64,000 nt of DNA from Luscinia megarhynchos. Taxonomy: Eukaryota > Chordata > Aves > Passeriformes > Turdidae. This document shows, in pieces, positions 37,590 through 49,373 of the stretch. The stretch spans positions 33,893,406 through 33,957,405 of the forward strand of contig JAPFBE010000002.1 of NCBI GenBank assembly GCA_034336665.1, given 5' to 3'. A program made the translations under genes and the position numbers. Every line of letters starts with the position of its first letter. Within the stretch, counting starts at the first letter, position 1. The notes under the pieces were generated by a model. That model was not told the DNA's origin and ran no database searches. It saw only the letters and a program-made list of their open reading frames with translations.

Positions 37590-40500
37590 CTGTGGAAAAA
37601 GAACACGATGTTAACACACAGCCAACCAGCAGGAGCGAGACCAACTAAGAACAGAAGTTAAAACAACCCAGTGTAATTCCATTACCTTTTATGAAATTAG
37701 CAAAACACATTCTTGCTTTCCAACCACATTGCCATGAGGAAATACTTCGCTTTGCAAAGTATTACAAAGTTTAACATTACATGGCACTGTTCTTCAAGGA
37801 ATTCCTATATCAAGGCTTCATAATCACTGAGACTTTTGATAAAGTAATATAGTTTTTTTGTGTGCAGTAGCTACAGTAATACAAACCTCTTCTTTTGGCA
37901 CTGGTTGTATGCTGTGGAACTGGCAAGGTGGACACGTTTAAGGTGGAAAAAAGTTACAGAAAGGCCACTGTTAGGTCTCGAACTGTCACAGAAATACAGT
38001 GTTGTATTTGATCACACTCTATAAAACCAGTTCATTTCAAGGTGAACTTCAGGCCTTTATTGTAGATGCTAGACAATGGGGTTTATTATGAAAGAGGTCA
38101 CAGGATCTACTTTACAAGAATACTGACAGAGACAAATGTTTTGTACACATGACAGGGCAATTTTCTGCTCTAGATTTGGTTACAAGGTAACTCCCCATAA
38201 CCACCACTTCTCTGGTCAGAAGAATGGCACATCAAAGCATGAACAGATAGCTTAACAAACCCAATTCACTGAAAGCAGTAACTCGAAAGAAGGCAACTGG
38301 TGAAGTGTGCACTACTTAATGAACTCATTATCTTGACAAGACTCCAGAACTTTCTGAGAAAATATTTAGGTATTTTTCAAAAGTTTTAACTAGTCAGTGC
38401 TTTCATGCCTTATATAATACAAAATTTAAAAATCAGATCAAACAAAACATAACTTTTGCAAAGCTTTAAACAAAATGCCTTTGACTTGCTGATCAAAGAA
38501 GTTTGGAGAGTCTCTTCCCCACTTTGTGTTCCGGCAATCCTTGTATTCCTATAGTAAGAAATGCCAGGATGCCACCCAGTTTCTCTTGGGGTGTTTTCAG
38601 GATAGAAAGCAAGCAGCCATTGGCATCTCAAAAAGAGCAAGCTGTGGAATATCATTTAAATTACTGAACTCAGCAGATTTTGTGGTGTTCTTTGACTGAA
38701 AATTTAACCTATGACTGAATGATCCCATCATCTTTTTCACCTGCACTTAGGTTGTCAGTCATCACCAGCTCATTGATGACTTCAGCATTTATTGTGCATT
38801 TGTGATGTTCAGCCTTGTTATAGACAGTGTTTTCAAAGGGGTTAACACTGGAAAATCTCCATAGTGTTCTGCTCTCAAACAAAGAGCTGTTTCTTAGTGC
38901 ATCAGGCACGTGACTTTGAAGGGGTAGTTCTTTGACTAATGTGCTCAACTATCCTGCTACAGGGTGCCTGTTAATAAAGAACATTTGGCACCACCTCAGC
39001 ATTCATCACCTAAACCCACACATTTCTAGGGCTATGCAGATAAAGTTTCAGGTATTGCTAATCTGGTGCTACTACCATCATGATTTTTAAGCAACTGATG
39101 AAGTCAAATCTCCTCCACATTGTGATGAGGGTTGCGAGCCTATGAGGGTGAAGGGCCTATTTTTTAAACTACACGTCCTACAGAAAACATTTAATTACAT
39201 TAGTATGAAACTTCATCACAGTATGAACCCTGAAAGACCACAAATTCTGTTACAGTCTTGTTCTGCCACCACCCCAAGCTGTGGTCTTTGCTTTCCTAAC
39301 ACATTAAAAATTGCTTGTCAGGGACAAACTGATTATTCTGTTCTGAGGAAATGAAGTATAGATGAACATTTGTCAATTGGTTTTGTATTTCAATGTTTAG
39401 TTTGTGTAAATATACTCAGTGCCTGTTTCTTAAATGCTTTAGACAACTGACCTAGATTATGTAGTATTCTGTTACTACATCAAGACCCTTTTGAGATTCT
39501 GCAGTGATACTCCTGCTGACTTAACACTTATATTTTCATTTTGATGGTCAAAGCCATCTTGGAGAAAAGGTGCAGCATTTCATAGCACATGCATGTAAAA
39601 AAAAGGAAGCTAGTCCTGGCCAGTTTGCTATTACTTCATAGAAGTTGTACACTTGGGAAGTGCTTGGTAATTTGCACTCGGTTGGTACAAACGGGATGAA
39701 CTTGACACACGAGCAACTCAGCCTCAGCCCTGCTTTGAGCTTCCTGCTACAAAACTAGAAGCACAGATGTCAGCCTGTTAAGTTCAGTTCAACAGGCCAG
39801 TCTGTCTTCAAGTGGCATTGCTGCTGAAGTGACCAGAAATGTGTCCTTTCAGTTTATCTGATAGGCCCCACTCAGTCTCCTCTATACACTTCCTGGAACA
39901 GACTTTCCCCCCACCCCACCCATGTTAATCTGCATTATTATCAAAACTTCTACTGAACTGTAGCAGTGATACAAGGTGGGAAAAGGAGCTGGATTCCACC
40001 ATGAACAACTCACAAGCATAGCCAAAAATTCCCAATCAAAGAATCACTACAAATGACAGGTGGACCCCTGTATGATAAAGCCCACCTTGATTTTGCATTT
40101 AAGCAAGTGCTGTGTTTAACTATTCCACTTTTTATTCACTCATATTAAGGGAAATCAATGCATGTAAACAAAAAAAATCTAGGTACAAAACTGCAGCGAT
40201 GCTCTCTTCTAACTCTCACATAGTTCAGAGCCGTACTATGTTCTCTCCTGCTTTAATTGTATTTAGTAAGGTGTACAGTCAATTCTGGAACTGTAAAAAC
40301 AAAGTTTGTAGGTAGGGAGGGATTCTTTCAGCGTCAGGACACATACAATCACGTCAATGTCTTCACCATTCTTATTTCTGTTAACATCCAATATACAGAT
40401 CTCTGTCCCCATCCTAAACTGATGACAGTTAAGCATGGAATAGAACATAGGGAGATTACCAGATTTTATAAACAGGTTAGATATACTTATAGTAGCAAAT

Positions 40501-41547
40501 GAAATAATGGGACCAATTCAAATTTCATAGACTGTTTAAATATTGGCTACAACGTGCTTTAGGTATTAGCAGTATGGTGCAGCAGGAACCACTTCCAAAC
40601 GTCAAATCAAGAAAGTCAGATGTCAAATTCTCACACCACTGCCTCCAGTGAGACCACGAATATTTTGTGCAGTCAAATAGGTGTTTAAAGTTATGTGCAA
40701 GCACACATTTTATCAGGAATACACTGGGCTATGTGTGTGAAGTGAACAGTGAGGGCTCCTTACAAAGTGGGATCTCAAAGACCAATGCAGTGATAAATAG
40801 GTAGCTGGCTTCAAAAATTTGATCTTGTCTTCAGTCTGCTCAATAGTAAAACAATGAATTTGTTCTGCAAACCAAGTTCTTTTGGAAAGTACTATTAGGC
40901 TAAATATGGGGAGGAAGAAAAAGATGGTGAACTAAATGAAGGAACTCCTCTCTTTTGGTGGGTTTCAAGACAATCACCTAGAGCATTAAGTCAGCAAGGA
41001 TGTATTGTATAAGAAGTAATGTCTTCTAGAAACACAGAATTCTGACTGTTCTTTCACCATACTTCTCTTCACACTAAGTATTTTTTCACCATTGTTTCAT
41101 ACTTATACTAGCAATGTTACATCTAAAGGAACAAATATGGACCATCAGATGCCTGACGATAATTTCATCCAGGTTGCAGATGGATTACTACCTTGATCTG
41201 ACAAATCTCTGAAATACAGGAAAGCATTTAAGCTACAGAGGAGTTAGAAATAAGCAGCCAAATAATAAAAAATTCAAACTGCAACCAAAACTGGTGGAGG
41301 CATGAAAATTGGTATTTAATGTTTATTGAATATCTATACTTTAGATTACAAATTCAAAAAACTGGATGATGTTGTCTCCTATTAAATGAACTCATTTATT
41401 CCCTTTTCTGTCCTCATCCTTTCAAATATATGAAATCTATATAATTACATTTTTTAAAAATTCTTTAAATATTTTTTCCTTGTCTATTGGCCTTACACCC
41501 CCAAAGGCAGCATTACTTCTCACACACATCTACTGTGTGGCCTACAG

Positions 41548-41569
41548 GGGACAGCCCTGGGGCTGTCCC
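41548..41569. repeat. Short perfect inverted repeat
   Basis: GGGACAGCCC and GGGCTGTCCC are separated by TG, a perfect 10-bp-arm palindrome within a GC-rich patch (about 41515-41695) that borders the 265-bp fold-back. A sequence of this size can arise by chance. Confidence 0.6.
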
Positions 41570-41709
41570 TGTGGAACAGAGTTTGGTGGCTGCTGAAGCC
41601 CCAACCTGCACACCCCGCTTCTCTGGGGCCGCTTTGTGCTTCAGTGTGAAACAGAGGTCCAAGGCAGGCAGGTCCCCACGTATATAAATGCAGCCCGATA
41701 AGTATCTTG

Positions 41710-41974
41710 CTCTTTTCCCATCATTGTTAATTACCAAGTTATTTGTGTGTAAACAGAAGCTTTTGATTTCCTAATCAGCCTCCTGCCCGATTCATTCAGA
41801 GATGTCACACACCAGAGTTTGACAGCACAATTAGTCACCATGGAAGCTATTGTGATGTCACAAACACTGAATTGTGGCATCATTGAATGAATCTGGCAGG
41901 AGAAGGATGTTGGTTACAAAGGAGAAGGCTTCTGTTTACACAATACCTTGGTAATCAGCAATGATGGGAAAGAG
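41710..41974. repeat. 265-bp imperfect palindrome (long fold-back)
   Basis: The two halves are reverse complements around a central CCATGG (41838-41843). Matched blocks from outside in: CTCTTTTCCCATCATTG with CAATGATGGGAAAGAG; ATTACCAAG with CTTGGTAAT; TGTGTAAACAGAAGC with GCTTCTGTTTACACA; CTCCTGCCCGATTCATTCA with TGAATGAATCTGGCAGGAG; GACAGCACAAT with ATTGTGATGTC. One well-aligned 41-bp block has 8 mismatches, about 80% identity, with small indels elsewhere. The core is only about 17 bp, so the RNA would form a nearly loop-free hairpin. It could be a palindromic DNA transposon (MITE), a conserved element or an RNA hairpin. It lies in the 5.7-kb GRB10 intron. Confidence 0.85.
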
Positions 41975-43319
41975 AATATAGAAAAAGAGAGCCTGGTAGT
42001 TTAATGAGCATTGATAAAACTGAATATTTGGAAAGGTTTTTCGAAGCGCATGTGGCGTATTAAGCTATGGAGATAAAGATTCTGTAATTTATACCTCAAT
42101 TCTTCACCTCATCATATGTCCTCAGAACTGACAGTATATCACAGACATAGACCAGTGAGTGTTTCATGGCAATTTTTTCATATATTTCTACATTAGGAGA
42201 GATAATAAAACCATTAAATAACCAGAATATCCTATGTGTTTGATTTTTTTTCAAGTGTTAGTTCTGCAGAGCAGTGAATTTATTAGTGTTCAACAGTATT
42301 GGTTTAGGGCACCACATTTCCAGCAAATCATATCCTTTTTTTATTCGTAAGGGTTCTGAATTACATTTTTAGACATAAACCCCCTCTGTTAGCTACAGAT
42401 AGCATTCACAATTCCAGTGCTGGCGATTGCAGCTCATGATTTGCCTTCCTCTGTTTTCTAGAAAAAAACATTCCCCATGAAGTATATCGACTAATACTCC
42501 AAATGCTACACTTTTTAAAGCCTTATTGTATGCTATGGCGAATTATAGATAGCATTATCTGCGCGATACGCTGTTGCAAGCTGCACAGCAGAACCCTGTA
42601 ACTAATCAGTGCCACAAAATAACAGGAAAAGCAAGACTGAATAACATGAGATCCTTTCAGGTACTGTAATTAAACCAATTCACGGTGTTATTTAATTCCC
42701 CACGGTTCTTCCTCTTGCTGCCTTCTTGAAACTGTAACCATGACACCTTAATTTCAATCAGGTGGAGGAGCTGCTGCCTGGAGAGCAGATACCACCGCTG
42801 GTCCAGAAATTGCCCATGGATTTGCGGGTGGTGCCACCATTTTTTCCCTGCCTGAAGTCAAGTTTAGCCAACCCCCTCCCCCACCTCAGCATGTCAAGCT
42901 TTCATAAGCATTACTGTAGGTACGTAAGGCTGAGTCTGTTCACCCAGGTCTCCCAGCTGGTGATGAGCTGAGCTGCTTCATAGGACCGTACTCTAAGGAT
43001 CAAGCTTAATTTGCCTAAGCTGTTTATTTGCAATAGCTTCAGACACAGCAAGGTAGCAACACAGCGCTAGCGTGAAGATTAGACAATTCTTCTTTTTTAT
43101 ATAATAAAAAACCAGAGGATGGGAAATAAGAGAAGGACTTTAAATGGCTTAAACGCTTAACACATCAAATTGTAATACACAGAAAGCACGTATGACTTCA
43201 GCTAATTGTACAAATAAAAGCAGTGGAAAAGAAAACGTTCCGTCTGGAAGCACATTTATATGAATTACACATATTTTATGTTCCCAGGTAACCATGCCAC
43301 CCCTTTGACCATTCCCTAC

Positions 43320-43476
43320 CTAATCCTAGGTGAGGGTGATGCTCCACTAGAGTCCAGCTGTTATCATCCACACAATGACTTTTGTAAACGAGCAGCTGAC
43401 AGAGGTCCCTGGCTGTCATGTCTGCTAGAATCTCGACCACTTTGCTTGTTCCATCTTCACTAAAGACTTTTACATC
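43320..43476 (-). CDS. GRB10: GRB10 exon: start of RA (Ras-associating) domain
   Basis: 157 bp, 52 codons plus one base, reading [12 protein letters not shown] to HHPHLGL. The acceptor is ttgcag|GATG and the donor TTAG|gtaggg. This is the beta-grasp part of the RA domain, which in this family binds activated Ras-like GTPases and works together with the PH domain. The final G pairs with AG of the next exon to make Glu68 of the short form. Almost every residue matches mammalian GRB10 as I remember it (for example [15 protein letters not shown]), so this is strongly conserved. Confidence 0.97.
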
Positions 43477-44338
43477 CTGCAACATAAAGGGTACACTTAC
43501 AGATCAACAGCTCTGAACATAGGCAAACCACACAGCTACTGTAGAAAAGCATCATCCTCTTGGTGTGAGTGTTCCAAGCACCTTGGCAGCCAGGACAAAT
43601 GAAATGGATGATTCACTTTATAACACTTTCTCTCGATGCCCCCTAGACCTATTTCCCCTCCCCCCTCCCGACACCTCCCTGCACTAAACAAAGATTCAGC
43701 AGGGTTAATATGATCACATACACAGGAAAAGTGAGAGAGCAGGTTCTGTATAAAGCTGTGTAAGGTAAGCAAACGTGAAACAATGTCGAGAGAGTACTTT
43801 GGCAACAGTGGGCGAGAGAAATCACATCCAGTCAAACACACACAATTTTCGTTGCGATCCCATCGGAGGCCTCTGCACATTCACAGAGGAGCAGGCCAAG
43901 ACCCCTAAGATTAAAAAAGGCTCTCCTGTTCCCCACTAACTTTTCATTGTTTCATGTGGGGAAGTCCCACTTGCAGCTTGCCGGCAAATCAATTACCTAG
44001 CACAGTCCACACATTTCTCTCCCTGCCCTGACTTCTCTTTTGATCCTAGCTTCAAAGTAGTTTGCAACCAAATGTGCATACGCTGCACATCCTAAATATC
44101 AATGGGAGATGAGAGAACAAGTCAAGAACCTTCTCCCCCACCTTCTGAATTATACAGATGCTTTCCTCTTTGCATTGTTCTGCTCAAGCGAGAGACACTT
44201 CCCGCAAAATTATTTCTCCGGGCAAACGTGCAGGTCCCAGACTTTAAATCAACTCCGTGTTTAAAACGCTCCGCATACTAGGGAGAGAAGGAGAGTCTAA
44301 CAAAAACCTGGAGGGTAATTCGATATGGAAAATCTTAC

Positions 44339-44383
44339 CTCAACGGCACGTAAAAGGCAGCAGTCGGAAGAACAAGATGGCAT
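44339..44383 (-). CDS. GRB10: GRB10 candidate alternative first coding exon (15 codons)
   Basis: On the minus strand an ATG (44383-44381) with A at -3 opens 15 codons (MPSCSSDCCLLRAVE) that end exactly at a strong donor, GAG|gtaaga (44339/44338). The phase is 0, as required by the next exon, which starts GAT GTA AAA. Reading upstream in the same frame, a TAA is met before any other ATG, so this is the first usable start of the frame. It lies at the gene-side edge of the CpG island, as a first exon would. Translation from here would omit the N-terminal proline-rich region of long GRB10. The start, donor and phase are read directly; that the exon is used is inference. If the exon is not used, this stretch is simply intronic CpG-island sequence. 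Confidence 0.6.
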
Positions 44384-44394
44384 TTTAAATGGGG

Positions 44395-45440
44395 ATTGCC
44401 TCTTGAGAGTTAGTTCTGTGCCTCCGCCGACCCTCTGCAGCCTGCGGCTGGGCGCCTGGGGTGCCGGCGGCGTCAGGGGCGGCCGTGCCCTACCTGTCAC
44501 GTAGCCCCTGCTATGGGGACTGTTTCTGGGGAGGGAAACAACTCTGCCAGAGCTCCACTCAAAGGGTTACACGCAATCTTTGCGGTAGTGAATCAAACCA
44601 CACTGTGCAGACCAATCCTAGCCCTCCCTCCGACTGATGTAATCATTTCCCACACACTATCAGACTTCCAAATTATTCCCGCCTCCCCCATCCCCCCCCA
44701 AAGGAAAAAAAAAAAAAGGAATTACAAAGGAAATGCGTTTCGGTTTTTTTTTTATGACGACCTCGGGGCGCTGGAGACCCCTGGGGCGGGGTGCGGGAGC
44801 CCGGCACGCGTGTGCTGCTGCCCGGCGCCGGTGCCGGTCCCGCCCGCAGCCCGGCCTGCCCGCGCTGATGTCATCGCCTGCAACTTGGGCACTTGAACTT
44901 CTCCGCCGCCGCTCCCCGCCCGGCCCGGCTCCGCTCCGCGCCCCGGCGGTGCCGCCGCGCCGGGGGACAGCGAGCGCGGCGCCGCCCCCGCAGCCGGCGG
45001 CGCGCACCGAGCCCGGAGAGCGAGGAGTTAAAGCCTCGCCAGCCCGAGTGACTCAAACCCGCGCGTTCAGGAAACGGCTCCATCTGACAGCAGGGATGAG
45101 CCAGCTCTTTCCGAAGTGGGCTCGGGAGAGGCGAGGAGGGGGAATCCCGGTTGCTCCGGGGAAGGCATGCGTGCTGTGCAATGTTACGGCTGCGCTCCTG
45201 CCCACGCTTCGCCCAGCCAGAGGCTTCCTCGCACACGCAGGATCTGTTGGGCGTGGGGGTGCCCCGATTCCTGTCCTGCGGGCAGGTCGGTGCTGGCACT
45301 AGCGCCGTGTCGCACCGCAGCGGTGCCGGCCCGCCCGCCGCCCGCGGGACCGGGACTCGAGGGGATGCGTGCCCCGACACCCGCGGGGAGCGCAGCTCCG
45401 TGCGCCCCGCCAGGAGGGGCACGCACACCGAAACACCAGC
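44395..45440 (-). promoter_or_regulatory. CpG-island promoter of the short GRB10 transcript
   Basis: A GC-rich, CpG-dense block abruptly embedded in AT-rich DNA. It is densest at 44395-44500 and 44757-45440, with many GC-box-like GGGCGG/CCGCCC stretches. It also holds an AP-1 consensus TGACTCA (45049-45055) and a CRE-like TGATGTCA (44866-44873). No TATA box stands out, as usual for CpG-island promoters. It sits directly 5' of the candidate first exon. Open frames of nearly 190 codons on both strands within it are expected in GC-rich DNA, and I do not call them genes. Confidence 0.75.
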
Positions 45441-46770
45441 GTGCAACAGGACAGAAAGCAGCTATTCTGGCTGGTTTAGTGGGAATGGGAGGGAATAACA
45501 CCCGCCTGATTTTTTTTTTTATTCTACTTTTTACAGTATAGCCATCGATTGGACTGAAAAGTTGGTGGTGAAAGAATTCCTTTCTACTTTCAGCTTACTC
45601 TGTGCACGTAACTGCACTTTCTGTATTGAAACTAAACTATTTTGGACAGATTTCCTGCCTCGGGAACCAAGCTGGTGACATCATTCATTCATTAGTCACG
45701 AGAAGCACAGCCCCGTGCTCTCTGCCTCAGCTTCCACAGGGGAGCCCGAATCAGGAATACGACACAGCAATCGCCACTTTTGCAACACCTGGAGGACAAA
45801 CCCCGCCTCTTTCCCCTTCCTGCTGGGAACAAGGCAGTGATACAGGACACACTGCACCTGATCGCTGTCAGCGCCAAGTCCCAGAAGAGAGGCAAAGCTG
45901 TGCTGCTGAGGGTGCCTCACCAGCCCATGCAGGTGGAAAAAGAGAGCTGAAAGAAAATCACCACACTTTTCTGCTCCCAAGCATGGAAAACCTTAATGCC
46001 ATGTGGCCACTGGAAGAAAGCTGCAGCTGTCTTTTATGCTCACTCATGCTGTGCTCTCTCAGTATGAAGTAAAGAGGTCATGGGTACGTGCTCCACCCTC
46101 CCCCTCCTGGCCCAGAGTCGGAGCTGATGCTGATGCCAGCCCCCCGTGAAGTTCCACAGCGTTTCAAACTACTGGATACCCAACGCTGCAGTGTGGAGTG
46201 TGACTACTGCAATGCTGCGTTCCCTCCCCTGGAGAGCCGGGCCCTGGAGGCAGCACCCGCTATCCCCACACCACAGCCACTATGGGAGTGGGGTTACAAA
46301 CATGGATCTGTTCATTCGTGGGACCTGTCAGCCCCTGGGGCGTTCACAGTGCCTAAAAGCCCAGGGACTGGAGTGCAGTGGGTGGGCAGTGTGAACACAG
46401 TGATGAGCAAGTTAACTTCACTGACTATTAATAGTGCTGTGTTTGCCATCAAGGACGGTGCAAGGCCACGTATCACCACTGACATCACAGATATAAAACA
46501 CTGCATCAGGAGGGGATGTAATGGCCTGAGCTGAACCCTGCCCCAGGGGACAGGAGAGAGGCAGAAGTGAGATGAAACCCTGTGCCTCTGCAGAGGTGAG
46601 AGTGCAACAGCCCCTAAGAGGCTCACATGGAAGGCAAGGGGATTTTATGCTCCCACTGAACGCAGCAGAATTATAAAGTACAACCACAAATACGAAACCA
46701 GCTTGACCACAAAGCTTCACCTCCAACTTTCTGACAGTTTCTGTGACAAAAGACGCAGATAACAGTATTA

Positions 46771-46824
46771 CAGTATCACAGAGGGGACTGCATTTAAAGT
46801 CAAGTGGTCAAATCCAACTCCCTC
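46771..46824 (-). mobile_element. Possible very short degenerate CR1 tail
   Basis: CAGTATCACAGAGGGGACTG followed by ...AAATCCAACTCCC resembles the reverse complement of a CR1 3' end (TCACAGAATCACAGAA...TCCAACCC), but matches are patchy. It could be chance. Confidence 0.3.
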
Positions 46825-47271
46825 ACTTCTCCTTTTTCTCTCCCTTTTTTTTTTTCCCCCATAAGGAAGTACCTCCCACTTTAAGGGCTCCCTATTCAAA
46901 CTTCTTCCAGCAGAAACACTGTTTCACTTCCAAAATTGATTAAGGACATTTTATCTACAAAAATGAAGCAGGATTATTTTGAATAAAACACTCCAAAAAA
47001 CAGCCTGATGAGAGGTTCAAAAAGTTAGTCTGACACTTTTGCCCTGCATCCCTCCGAGAAATGCAGTGAAATGCAACAGCAGACTGCCTGCAACAGTGAT
47101 TTACAAAAGGCCCTAATTACGTCAGCAGCACAAGGCACCTTCTATTCAAAATTAAGGTTAAGAATGCTAAGCCAACCAGAGCACTATATTGGCTGAACAT
47201 TCAGTGCTTTACAGCGCAAAGGAGCAGATAACAGACTGCACCATTGTTCTGGGAAGAAGTCTTCCCCCAAG

Positions 47272-47293
47272 CTTTTCTTTTCTTTTCTTTTTT
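47272..47293. repeat. (CTTTT)n short tandem repeat
   Basis: About four CTTTT units ending in a T run. Confidence 0.8.
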
Positions 47294-49373
47294 CGAAAGA
47301 CAAAAAGACTTTAAAAAATTAAAAATTTAAAAGAACATTAATATTCATCACTTCAGTGGTTTCATATAATGGGTCCCGTATCTTCATGGCTGTTTCATCT
47401 TCCAGCCTCAGTTCCTCAACCTCACTGCAGTATTTTGTGTGTATCAAGTAATGCAAATATTTTAGGAATGTGAAGGGGGAAAAAAAGAAACCACCACAAA
47501 CCAGAAAACCCAAACAGTCATGTGATGGTCACATCATTTCTCTCCACTTTTATGCTATTTCTTTCCTTCTTCTTCAAAACAAAACCTATGATTCGACACA
47601 ATGATCACAGAAATTCACTCTTTTACATGATATTATGGTGGAAATCTTCAGTGGCAAACAGATCTACATTTGCATGCTACAATCTGAAATTAAGCAGTGT
47701 AATTTCTATCAGAGCAGACCAACCTGTGTTATGACTCTAAACATAAGAAGGAGGCAGCAGTTATCAGAAGGCCCTCTGACTGAAATCTAATAGATAAGAG
47801 GTTTCAGTACACTAGTTGAGAGTTTCCCTTTATAAGAGATGTAGATCAGAGATTTCACAGAAAGTTATTAAAATACACTGAAGTATCATTACTAAGAGCT
47901 GCACAAACAGAAAATCAGTCCAGCAAGTTTTGACTTCCATCCCCCTATTTCACTCATCAAGAGTGTTCAGACATGACAATCACACAATCAGTGAGGTAAA
48001 GAGAAGGGAAATGGAACTGAAATGCATGCATGCACCTTGTGCAAGCAGAAGCAGCTATTTACTGCAGAAGGCACCTGTGTACCAGACAGGTACTTGCTGT
48101 TTTCACTGGAACCCTGTTTTGATGAGATCTTTTTTCTAAAAGCTTTTTGTAATCAAAGCTTATCAGCTCACAAGAGCAGAGTCAGTCACTGGAGGAATGA
48201 GAAAGCTTTCAATGAGCATCAGTCAACTCAAAACTCCTGAAGGCTCAAGCTCAGCCTGTAGGCTACCCTTGAACTGCTATTTGCCTGGTTGAAAAAGCAA
48301 CAAATAAAGGAAGGTTTAGCTTCCTACCGTTAATAACCTTTGAAAAAGAAAGGCCTCTAAGCATGCTCTGTGCACACCTGACAGGCAAGCAACTCAGTCA
48401 ACCACATCACATGCTGGAGCACCAGCCAGTCCCTCTTTACTTGCCCAGCAGCATTAGGGCAGCTTTATAAGACATGGAAATTTCAACTGCTGCAACGAAA
48501 TAAATATACAGGTCAACCCTATGGCTCTTTTTGCCTTCTTTGTTGCACTGCTCATGCAGGAAAATAGCCTTCAGACAAACAAGTAACAGCAATACATCAT
48601 GGATAAGATCACTTATACACAGGGCATCAGATAGCACTTCCTTATAAAACAAAAAAGCCTGTGAGGTATTTGATCATTGCTTTCCCCCCCCCTACACATA
48701 GACATAAAACCCTTGGAAATGCTGAGGTTAAGGTTCTCATAGCAACATTAACTCTCTCCTCTGGCATACACTATATTTAGGTACACATTTAAAAGCCTAT
48801 GAACAACAGAGAACAACTGTTGTAGGATCAAGATCTTAGTCTATGACTTTCATATTCAGAACAGTAACCTCAAAAAAAAAATTCCACAAACCCCTGCTTT
48901 AGTTAGCCATGTTTCAAAACCCTCATTCTATCCCCCTTCACTGGGGTATTGAATTTTAACCCCATTTCCAAGGGTCAGAGGAAAAACCAGACCTGAAGGG
49001 GAATCATAATACCATCTTATGTTCAGTGGTCATCAAAACCAACACTGAAGTCATAAACTCCATGAGGGTTGTACCAGTAAGAGAGGTTTTGGGAATCACA
49101 GAAATGGGCAGGGGAGATTAGCACCAGGTTCAAGTCAGCATTGGTATTCAGAGGTTAGCTCTTCTGAAGCACACCCAGTCACACATGCATCCAGTAATTC
49201 TGGAGAGTTACATTCCTTGTGAAAGTAAGGGAGAGAGATGGAGCAACTTAACATCTAAAGTAGATGAAAGGCTCCTGATTGTTGATTTAAGATGGAAGCC
49301 ATAAGCTGTGTTGGTGAATTCAGGCCACTGTGGTCATTAATCAAGCAAACATCCCTCTGCACTATTTACATCA

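Larger units (their letters stand above)
37590..43319 (-). other. Largest GRB10 intron in the window (5.7 kb)
   Basis: It splits the RA-coding part. It contains the GC-rich patch at about 41515-41695 with a short palindrome, directly followed by the 265-bp fold-back (41710-41974). The rest is ordinary AT-rich sequence. Confidence 0.75.
19275..44500 (-). other. GRB10: GRB10 gene: short-form transcription unit (exons, introns, 3' UTR)
   Basis: GRB10 is a cytoplasmic adaptor of the GRB7/10/14 family. It binds activated insulin, IGF1 and related receptor tyrosine kinases through its SH2 and BPS regions and restrains their signalling. Thirteen minus-strand exons (one candidate first exon and twelve certain coding exons) join in phase with GT/AG boundaries throughout, giving 443 residues: RA about 16-106, PH about 140-250, BPS about 274-335, SH2 about 342-438. 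GRB10 is chosen over its paralogue GRB14 because of motifs such as [27 protein letters not shown] and the end HHCIRVAL; from memory GRB14 ends HYCARIAL. No stop or frameshift interrupts any exon. The long-isoform N-terminal exons are not visible, so the gene probably extends past the right edge. In placental mammals GRB10 is imprinted; birds are not known to imprint. Introns range from about 0.5 to 5.7 kb. Confidence 0.96.

Noticed and set aside
19275..44383. Assignment to the paralogue GRB14 (or GRB7)
   Set aside because: The RA exon ([17 protein letters not shown]), the SH2 core ([14 protein letters not shown]) and the C-terminus (HHCIRVAL) fit GRB10; GRB14 and GRB7 differ at these places as I remember them.
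44339..44500. Extending the GRB10 first-exon protein to the MTGRARPP... start at 44500
   Set aside because: That codon is GTG, not ATG, and nothing supports non-AUG initiation there; the first ATG of the frame is at 44383.
44660..45541. Long open frames on both strands inside the CpG island (up to 191 codons)
   Set aside because: Overlapping, opposite-strand, Arg/Pro/Ala-rich frames are the usual consequence of GC-rich DNA with few stop codons. No domain or splice support.
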